A stretch of 6,918 nt of DNA from an uncultured Murdochiella sp. (lineage in GTDB: Bacteria > Bacillota > Clostridia > Tissierellales > Peptoniphilaceae): positions 1 to 6,918 of the forward strand of contig NZ_CABTXF010000057.1 in the NCBI RefSeq assembly GCF_902488755.1. Direction: 5' to 3'. Under the pieces are notes generated by a model, which did not search any database, was not told the DNA's origin, and saw only the letters and a list, made by a program, of their open reading frames with translations. The position numbers were made by a program, and so were the translations under genes. This document shows positions 1 to 5,017 of the stretch, one piece after another (the stretch's first letter is position 1; each line of letters starts with the position of its first letter).

Positions 1-1
1 A

Positions 2-403
2 AAACCCGTGCCGATCAATCCAAATCGATTTCATCATGAACGCTTGGGAATGCTTACCACATCACTTGCCGGCATTACGATGAACTTCATGAGCGCGTTA
101 CTTGCGGCTATTCTCTTACCGCGCGTAAGCAATTCCATCCTTCAGCTTCTATTGATGCAGATTATGACGTATGGCGTGTTCTTTGGCGCATTTAATCTTT
201 TGCCCATTCCGCCGCTTGACGGATCAAAAGTAATTATCACGTTTCTGCCGCGAAAATGGCAAATGCAGGTCTACCGGTGGGAGCGCTATTCACTGTGGAT
301 ACTGCCTGTAGTCGTGTTTAGCGGTCTTTTCAGTAGCCTTGCGCAGCCTATTACGGAAGCGCTTCTTCGCGGAGTGCTGGATTTATCTTTTCGAATGTTG
401 TAG
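2..403 (+). CDS. Site-2 protease family (peptidase M50) membrane protein, 3' part only
   Basis: This is the C-terminal 133 residues of a polytopic zinc metalloprotease of the M50/site-2 protease family, which cleaves substrates within the membrane. The frame is open to the left edge, so the true start lies upstream; the GTG at base 8 is just an internal valine. The visible part begins with KPVPINPNRF, the typical loop after the first catalytic region in small bacterial M50 proteins. A hydrophobic segment follows (about residues 20-40 of the fragment), then a segment ending in FNLLPIPPLDGSKV, which carries the conserved Asp-Gly that supplies the third metal ligand, then a last hydrophobic segment (WILPVVVFSGLF). 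The HExxH motif must lie outside the window. The scpA start follows after 20 bases, an order common in Firmicutes. The substrate is unknown. The family call is firm; the exact role is not. Confidence 0.9.
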   Translation, partial: KPVPINPNRFHHERLGMLTTSLAGITMNFMSALLAAILLPRVSNSILQLLLMQIMTYGVFFGAFNLLPIPPLDGSKVIITFLPRKWQMQVYRWERYSLWILPVVVFSGLFSSLAQPITEALLRGVLDLSFRML

Positions 404-410
404 AGCGGAA

Positions 411-426
411 AGGGGAAGTTGTCTTG
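411..426 (+). promoter_or_regulatory. Ribosome binding site that fixes the TTG start of scpA
   Basis: AGGGGA at 411-416 lies 7 bases before TTG at 424. No ATG or GTG in this frame lies near this position, and the protein from this TTG begins directly with the conserved ScpA N-terminus (MIQVEIQPFSGPMDLLLELL). A TTG start can lower translation relative to ATG; here that is inference. Confidence 0.7.
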
Positions 427-1224
427 ATTCAAGTTGAAATTCAACCTTTTTCCGGTCCTATGGATCTCTTGCTGGAACTTTTGCAGCAAGCAAAGATTGA
501 CATTTATGATATCGAAATATCTCTCATTACCGAGCGCTTTCTTGCCGTTATGCAAAACAGTGCTATTCCGGCGGAAGAATTGAGTGATTTTATTCGCATG
601 GCATCCATTCTGGTACAAATGAAGGTTCGGATGTTAGTACAGGATCGGGACGAAGATGACGAGGTTATTTCCCGCGAGGAGATGATACGTCGTTTGTTAG
701 AATATCGCACATTCAAGGAGCTTTCATCACGTCTTGCTTCGTTAGAAGATGAAGGATTTGGGATTTTCAGTAAGCTCGGTGAAGATCCGGCACGCTATCA
801 ATCGAAACCACAAGAAGTGTTGAGCGGAACGAAAGAAGATCTTTTCGATGCTCTTCGTTCTTTGCGAGAGCGACGCAATAGTCGTCGATTTACCTTTTCT
901 CCGCAAGCGGTTATGGTGCGCGAGGAATACAGTGAAGACGTTGTCGCACGTCGTATACGGAATAAATTGGCAAAGGGGGAACGCTTTACATTCTTGGATC
1001 TTTTCGATGCGAAGGATGTAAAAAAAGGAAATGTCATTGTCACCTTTTTACTCTTGTTAGAGCTATCTCGACGTCACGCCCTTCAGCTTATGCAAAAACC
1101 CGGAAGCAAAGAGATTGCGATTCGTATGCAGAATCGAGATACGTTTAATCAGGTTCTCAATGGCATAGATCCATCTTCTGTGCAGGAAGATACCGATGCG
1201 CTATCGGAAACGGAGGCACAATGA
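424..1224 (+). CDS. scpA: Segregation and condensation protein A (ScpA, kleisin)
   Basis: ScpA is the kleisin that bridges the two heads of the SMC dimer and, with ScpB, forms the bacterial condensin that organises and segregates the chromosome in the cytoplasm. The 266-residue protein has the usual length. Its N-terminal domain (about residues 1-75) carries the signature FSGPMDLLLELL and KIDIYDIEISLITERFL, which form the helices that contact the SMC neck. The middle (about 78-165) is charged and variable, as expected for the ScpB-binding linker. The C-terminal winged-helix domain (about 168-238) contains RIRNKLAKGERFTFLDLF and VIVTFLLLLELSRR, the part that binds the SMC cap. Translation starts at TTG with AGGGGA 7 bases upstream. 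The stop overlaps the scpB start as ATGA, so the two partner subunits are probably translationally coupled. SMC itself is not in the window. Confidence 0.97.
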   Translation: MIQVEIQPFSGPMDLLLELLQQAKIDIYDIEISLITERFLAVMQNSAIPAEELSDFIRMASILVQMKVRMLVQDRDEDDEVISREEMIRRLLEYRTFKELSSRLASLEDEGFGIFSKLGEDPARYQSKPQEVLSGTKEDLFDALRSLRERRNSRRFTFSPQAVMVREEYSEDVVARRIRNKLAKGERFTFLDLFDAKDVKKGNVIVTFLLLLELSRRHALQLMQKPGSKEIAIRMQNRDTFNQVLNGIDPSSVQEDTDALSETEAQ

Positions 1225-1766
1225 CTACCGATCGTGAATATAAATCCATAGTAGAAGGATTACTTTACGTATGGGGCGATCCATTGCCTTTAGCAGATAT
1301 GGCGAAGGTTCTTTCGCTTTCTGTAAAAGAAGTTCGACGTCTGTGTGAGGAGCTCCAAGCGGAAATGGAACATGAACGTCGTGGGCTTGTGCTTCGCTTT
1401 TTAGAAGATGCTGTACAGCTTACGACGCGAAAAGAACATGCCAGCTATTTTGAACAACTGTTCGGTGAAGCGAAAAACAAGCGTTTGTCTAATTCATCAC
1501 GGGAGACATTAGCCATTATTGCTTATAAACAGCCGGTAACGCGTGTAGAAATTGATGCGATACGCGGTGTTCGCAGTGAAAGTGCCTTGGATACGCTTCT
1601 TGACCGCGGTTTGATTGAAGAAGCAGGACATCTTGAACAGATTGGTCGTCCGATTCTGTATCGCACGACAAAAGCGTTTCTGCGTGCATTTTCGCTTTCT
1701 TCTCTTGACGAACTTCCTTCTCGCGCGGAAGTGGAGGCAATGTGGGAGAAGGCGGATGAGGATTAA
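1221..1766 (+). CDS. scpB: Segregation and condensation protein B (ScpB)
   Basis: ScpB is the winged-helix partner that dimerises and binds the central linker of ScpA in the SMC-ScpAB condensin. The 181-residue product matches the family length. The N-terminal winged helix starts with EYKSIVEGLLYVWGDPLPL (about residues 6-24), and the second carries the signature SSRETLAIIAYKQPVTRVEI followed by IRGVRSESALDTLLDRGLIEE (about 92-134), with IGRPILYRTTKAFL near the end (141-154). GGAGG at 1212-1216 lies 4 bases before the ATG. The start overlaps the scpA stop by 4 bases, and the last 11 bases overlap the next gene. The charged tail (VEAMWEKADED) is typical. Identity is very secure from the signature motif and from being next to scpA. 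Confidence 0.97.
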   Translation: MTTDREYKSIVEGLLYVWGDPLPLADMAKVLSLSVKEVRRLCEELQAEMEHERRGLVLRFLEDAVQLTTRKEHASYFEQLFGEAKNKRLSNSSRETLAIIAYKQPVTRVEIDAIRGVRSESALDTLLDRGLIEEAGHLEQIGRPILYRTTKAFLRAFSLSSLDELPSRAEVEAMWEKADED

Positions 1767-2499
1767 TCGGTATCTTGCGCGTTGTGGTATTGCTTCACGG
1801 CGAAAGGCGGAGGCACTCGTTCTTTCCGGGCGCGTAACGAAAAACGGGGAACTCGTCCATAATTTAGCCACAGATGTCAAGTCTTCCGACCAGATTTGTG
1901 TAGATGGTTCCGTCGTCGCTCTTCTTTCCGAACCTATTTTGCTGGCATATCATAAACCACGAGGAAGGATCTGTAGCCATCATGATCCCTTCGGTGCTCC
2001 AATCATTTACGACCAATTACCCAAAGAACAGGGGTTGTTCAGTATAGGACGCCTTGATAACGATTCGGAAGGTCTTCTGCTTGTAACAAATGATGGAAAA
2101 CTTGCACAACGCATCGCCCATCCGTCGAACGAGACGGAAAAAGAATATATCGTTGTTCTGGATCGCCCCTTCACACGATCGGATGCCAACATTCTCCTTC
2201 GAGGATTACGGGTGGAGGGAACAGTCATGCGTATGGATGCGATTCAACCGTTTATCTCTGTCAAAGAAGACGGCGTATGGGAACAGGTTCTTTCCGATTG
2301 GCCGCCAACCTGCACCTCTTCCCATATTGTTCGCGTCATCCTACATGAAGGACATAAACGAGAAATTCGGCGCATGTTTGCCAAACTACATTATCAGGTT
2401 CTGCGCCTTATTCGAATACGAATCGGCTCGATTCGTCTGGAAGGCACGCTTGCCGGAGAATATCGACAGATAGAATGCGATGGAAAGGAACAAAGATGA
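1756..2499 (+). CDS. rluB: RluB/RsuA-family rRNA pseudouridine synthase
   Basis: This 247-residue enzyme should isomerise a specific uridine of ribosomal RNA to pseudouridine. An S4 RNA-binding domain (about residues 1-48: INRYLARCGIASRRKAEALV) is followed by the catalytic domain (about 60-240). The motif GRLDNDSEGLLLVTNDG (98-114) contains the catalytic aspartate D101, and HEGHKREIRRMF (197-208) is the family's C-terminal motif. I chose ATG 1756 because it starts exactly at the S4 domain and has GGGAGAAGG at 1744-1752. The frame stays open further upstream to 1615, but that part lies inside scpB and matches nothing. Position next to scpAB is the usual Firmicutes place for the RluB type, which suggests 23S rRNA helix 89 as target; RsuA-like 16S specificity cannot be excluded. 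The stretch 166-192 looks longer than usual for the family. Confidence 0.92.
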   Translation: MRINRYLARCGIASRRKAEALVLSGRVTKNGELVHNLATDVKSSDQICVDGSVVALLSEPILLAYHKPRGRICSHHDPFGAPIIYDQLPKEQGLFSIGRLDNDSEGLLLVTNDGKLAQRIAHPSNETEKEYIVVLDRPFTRSDANILLRGLRVEGTVMRMDAIQPFISVKEDGVWEQVLSDWPPTCTSSHIVRVILHEGHKREIRRMFAKLHYQVLRLIRIRIGSIRLEGTLAGEYRQIECDGKEQR

Positions 2500-3743
2500 T
2501 GCGCTATGCGGAGATTGCTATACTTGGTATGGGGGCTTCCGGCTGCATGGCAGGCATTGCTTGTGCCAATGCAGGAAGGCGCGTTGCTCTCTTTGACCGC
2601 AATGAAAAAGTCGGTAAAAAAATCTATATTACGGGCAAGGGGCGCTGTAACGTAACGAACACAACGCCATTTCCGGCTTTTTTTGACAATATCTCTCGTA
2701 ATCCGCGCTTTCTCTATTCTGCATTTCATCAATTCAGCAATCGGGACGCGATGGACTTCTTCACGCAGCACGGACAGCCGTTAAAAGTGGAACGCGGAGA
2801 TCGGGTATTTCCAGTTTCGGATCATGCAAGCGACATCAATCGTGTTTTAGAGAAAACCTTGCGGAAAAACGGCGCAGAACTGTATTTTCATCATTGTGCA
2901 AAAGATGTCACTTACGATGAAAAAGAGAGACGCTTCTGCATAGTCTTTACCGATAAAGAGCCGTTTTACGCGTCGCGCGTTATTCTTGCCTGTGGAGGAA
3001 AATCGTATCCTTCAACAGGTTCCACCGGAGATGGGTATCGCTTCGCAAAAGCGTTCGGACATTCCCTTGTGCCGCTTTCTCCGGCATTAGTCCCGATTCT
3101 TCTGCAGGATGATTTTGTTTCCTCTTGGGAAGGGATATCGCTAAAAAACATCACACTAAATGCCTCGTGGAGAAACCGCAAAGAATCGCTCTTTGGCGAG
3201 ATGCTTTTTACGCATGACGGCATTTCCGGTCCGGTAGTTCTTACGCTTTCTTCTCTTCTTAGTGGAAAAGAACAAAATGACGTTGTACTGTCCTTGGATT
3301 GGAAACCGGCCATGGAAGAAGAAGTTCTTCGCCGACGCTTGCTTCGGGAGCGGCAAAACGGAGCAAATCGTTCGCTGCGCACGCTTTTCTCTACGTTTTT
3401 ACCAAAGCGATGTGTGGATGTTTTTCTACAAAAGGGAAACTGGGATGGGGCATCTCCCTTTCACAGTTGGACGAGAACAGAGGAAGATCGTTTCCTAAGA
3501 CTGTTGAAGAATTTTCCGCTTTCTTACGCCGGATTGGCTTCTTTTTCTCAGGCGGTGATTACACGAGGCGGTGTAGAAGTGAAAGAAGTTTTCCCTAAGA
3601 CCATGGCATCACGAAAACAAGAAGGGCTTTTTTTTGCGGGAGAAATGCTTGATGTAGACGGATTAACCGGAGGCTACAATTTACAGATTGCGTTTTCCAC
3701 CGGCTTCGCCGCCGGTATCGGTGCGGCTGAGTCGTTAGCATAA
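2496..3743 (+). CDS. HI0933/YhiN-family FAD-dependent oxidoreductase
   Basis: This 415-residue flavoprotein belongs to the HI0933/YhiN family (also named BaiN-like, or aminoacetone oxidase family, in automatic annotation). Its physiological reaction is not established. The N-terminal Rossmann fold shows EIAILGMGASGCMAGIACA with the dinucleotide motif GMGASG (11-16), then KVGKKIYITGKGRCNVTN (38-55), a family hallmark. GGKSYPSTGSTGDGYRFA (168-185) and FTHDGISGP (239-247) follow in the middle. The C-terminal part GLFFAGEMLDVDGLTGGYNL (377-396) is the second FAD-contacting segment. The ATG at 2496 overlaps the previous stop as ATGA and has GGAAAGGAA at 2482-2490; ATG 2499 is a possible alternative and ATG 2475 is less likely because it lies upstream of that site. 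Its place just before cmk is common in Firmicutes. Family membership is secure; function is open. Confidence 0.92.
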   Translation: MMRYAEIAILGMGASGCMAGIACANAGRRVALFDRNEKVGKKIYITGKGRCNVTNTTPFPAFFDNISRNPRFLYSAFHQFSNRDAMDFFTQHGQPLKVERGDRVFPVSDHASDINRVLEKTLRKNGAELYFHHCAKDVTYDEKERRFCIVFTDKEPFYASRVILACGGKSYPSTGSTGDGYRFAKAFGHSLVPLSPALVPILLQDDFVSSWEGISLKNITLNASWRNRKESLFGEMLFTHDGISGPVVLTLSSLLSGKEQNDVVLSLDWKPAMEEEVLRRRLLRERQNGANRSLRTLFSTFLPKRCVDVFLQKGNWDGASPFHSWTRTEEDRFLRLLKNFPLSYAGLASFSQAVITRGGVEVKEVFPKTMASRKQEGLFFAGEMLDVDGLTGGYNLQIAFSTGFAAGIGAAESLA

Positions 3744-3760
3744 GGCAGTTAAAGAGAAAT

Positions 3761-3774
3761 GAGGAGAAGAGATG
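3761..3774 (+). promoter_or_regulatory. Strong ribosome binding site of cmk in a 28-base gap
   Basis: GAGGAG at 3761-3766 lies 5 bases before ATG 3772. The 28-base gap (3744-3771) is the longest one in the window. It is too short to hold an obvious promoter plus leader, so cmk is probably read from upstream, although a promoter inside the end of the flavoprotein gene cannot be ruled out by eye. Confidence 0.65.
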
Positions 3775-4431
3775 ACGAAAACCATTGCGATTGACGGTCC
3801 ATCCGGTTCGGGAAAAAGCTCTGTGGCGGATCGTTTAGCCGAGATGTTACAGATGGCGCATTTGGATACCGGAGCGATGTATCGTGCTATTACGCTCGAC
3901 CTTTTAGAACAGGGAATAGAGGTCAATGATGAGAAAAGTGTCGAAGATCGGCTAAAAAAGTTGGATCTGCGTATAGAGAAGGATCGTGTTTTTTTAGGGG
4001 AGAGGGACGTTACTGCTCGTGTTCGTGCCGATGATGTCACGCAAAATGTCTCTGTTGTATCTGGCTACCGCGCTGTACGGGAAAAGATGGTTGCGATGCA
4101 GCAGAAGATTGCTTCTTCTGCGGATATTATTTTAGACGGACGGGACATCGGCACAGTAGTATTACCTCATGCCGATTTGAAAATCTTTCTTACTGCGTCA
4201 CCCGAAGAGAGGGCAAGACGGCGGCTGCAGGATAAAAAATCCACGTCCTCCATGGCGTACGAGGAAGTTCTTTTAGACATTCGCCGTCGTGACCAGTATG
4301 ACTCTACACGCGCCATTTCGCCTCTTCGTCAGGCGGAAGATGCCGTATGTATCGATTCGAGCAATATGACCATCGACGAAGTGGTCGAACGCATTATTCA
4401 GGAATGGCATCATGTTAATCCGATGGACTAA
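3772..4431 (+). CDS. cmk: (d)CMP kinase (cytidylate kinase)
   Basis: Cmk phosphorylates CMP and dCMP with ATP to the diphosphates, recycling cytidine nucleotides released by RNA turnover and phospholipid synthesis. The 219-residue length is typical. The P-loop is GPSGSGKSS (9-17), with Ser in the place where many homologues have Thr after GKS. LDTGAMYRAIT (31-41) forms part of the nucleoside monophosphate site, LDGRDIGTVVLPHADLKIFL (121-140) is the family signature, and ASPEERARRR (142-151) precedes the mobile lid. RRRDQYDSTRAISPLRQAED (171-190) provides the late arginine/aspartate contacts to CMP. A strong GAGGAG site precedes the ATG. The end overlaps plsC by 20 bases. In Escherichia coli cmk lies directly before rpsA; here plsC and ispH lie between them. 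All motifs are intact. Confidence 0.97.
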   Translation: MTKTIAIDGPSGSGKSSVADRLAEMLQMAHLDTGAMYRAITLDLLEQGIEVNDEKSVEDRLKKLDLRIEKDRVFLGERDVTARVRADDVTQNVSVVSGYRAVREKMVAMQQKIASSADIILDGRDIGTVVLPHADLKIFLTASPEERARRRLQDKKSTSSMAYEEVLLDIRRRDQYDSTRAISPLRQAEDAVCIDSSNMTIDEVVERIIQEWHHVNPMD

Positions 4432-5017
4432 GCACCTTGCGCGGTGTATTCTTCGCCTTGTCTTTCGCTTTGAAACGAATGGCGATTTGTGCAACACCAA
4501 AGGGCCATACATTCTTTGTGCAAATCACCGTTCGAATTGGGATGCTCTTGCCATGCACGCCATTGCACCAGAGAATACCTATATCGTCGGCAAAAAAGAA
4601 CTGTCCGATCTTCCGATCATTGGCACTTTTCTTCGACGCATTCAACTGATACCGATTGATCGGGAAGCGAACGACATAGGCGCACTGCGTCGAATGCTCG
4701 CAGTACTCAAGGATGGTGCTGTTTTGGGTATTTTCCCGGAAGGACATCGCTATGCCGACGCAGACCTTTCGCACATGAAAGAGGGAATTGCGTATCTGGT
4801 ACAAAAAGCGAAAGTACCGGTATATTGTCTGTACTTGGATTCCGATTATCGTTTCCGTCATCGCTTTCAGGTCACTATTCGTCCCATGCTTTCCATAGAG
4901 GAATTATCCGGCTATTCTTCTCGTGCTGAACGAAAAGAGATGCTTCGACTCATTTATCAAACGATTTACGGGCTTTCTTTAGAGGGAGATGAGGTAGATG
5001 GACATTCAAATTGCTGA
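4412..5017 (+). CDS. plsC: PlsC-type 1-acyl-sn-glycerol-3-phosphate acyltransferase
   Basis: The 201-residue protein belongs to the PlsC acyltransferase family, which at the inner face of the membrane adds the second acyl chain to lysophosphatidic acid, giving phosphatidic acid. Motif I is NHRSNWDAL with the catalytic pair H39 and D44. Motif II is PIDRE (81-85) after GKKELSDLPIIGTFLRRI. Motif III is IFPEGHRY (107-114), with His where most homologues have Thr (FPEGTR). Motif IV is VPVYCLYL. The N-terminus is short and amphipathic with only a weak membrane segment (about 10-20). AGGAA at 4400-4404 lies 7 bases before the ATG, and the gene overlaps cmk and ispH by 20 bases each. Placement between cmk and ispH is the usual one in Firmicutes. 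Substrate specificity is inferred from family and position. Confidence 0.92.
   Translation: MLIRWTKHLARCILRLVFRFETNGDLCNTKGPYILCANHRSNWDALAMHAIAPENTYIVGKKELSDLPIIGTFLRRIQLIPIDREANDIGALRRMLAVLKDGAVLGIFPEGHRYADADLSHMKEGIAYLVQKAKVPVYCLYLDSDYRFRHRFQVTIRPMLSIEELSGYSSRAERKEMLRLIYQTIYGLSLEGDEVDGHSNC

Noticed and set aside
286..618. 110-codon minus-strand frame spanning the M50-scpA junction
   Set aside because: It covers two well-supported + strand genes and looks like an antisense shadow without any motif.
1615..1755. Upstream extension of the pseudouridine synthase frame by 47 codons
   Set aside because: It lies wholly inside scpB, has no resemblance to the family, and the S4 domain begins exactly at ATG 1756, which has a good ribosome binding site.
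2090..2473. 127-codon + frame inside the pseudouridine synthase gene
   Set aside because: It is out of frame with the conserved catalytic motifs and shows no family features.
2966..3382. 138-codon open frame on the minus strand
   Set aside because: It is antisense to the conserved flavoprotein gene, rich in Arg and Ser as expected of a shadow frame, and has no recognisable domain.
3628..3635. Run of eight T in the flavoprotein gene as a slippage or frameshift site
   Set aside because: The frame is continuous across it and encodes the conserved GLFFAGE segment; nothing suggests a programmed frameshift.
3699..3716. Inverted repeat ACCGGC/GCCGGT as a possible terminator before cmk
   Set aside because: It lies inside the conserved C-terminal coding part of the flavoprotein, is only 6 bp, and is not followed by a T-run.
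4415..4861. 148-codon open frame on the minus strand
   Set aside because: It is antisense to plsC, which has all its catalytic motifs in the + frame; no domain is visible in the antisense product.
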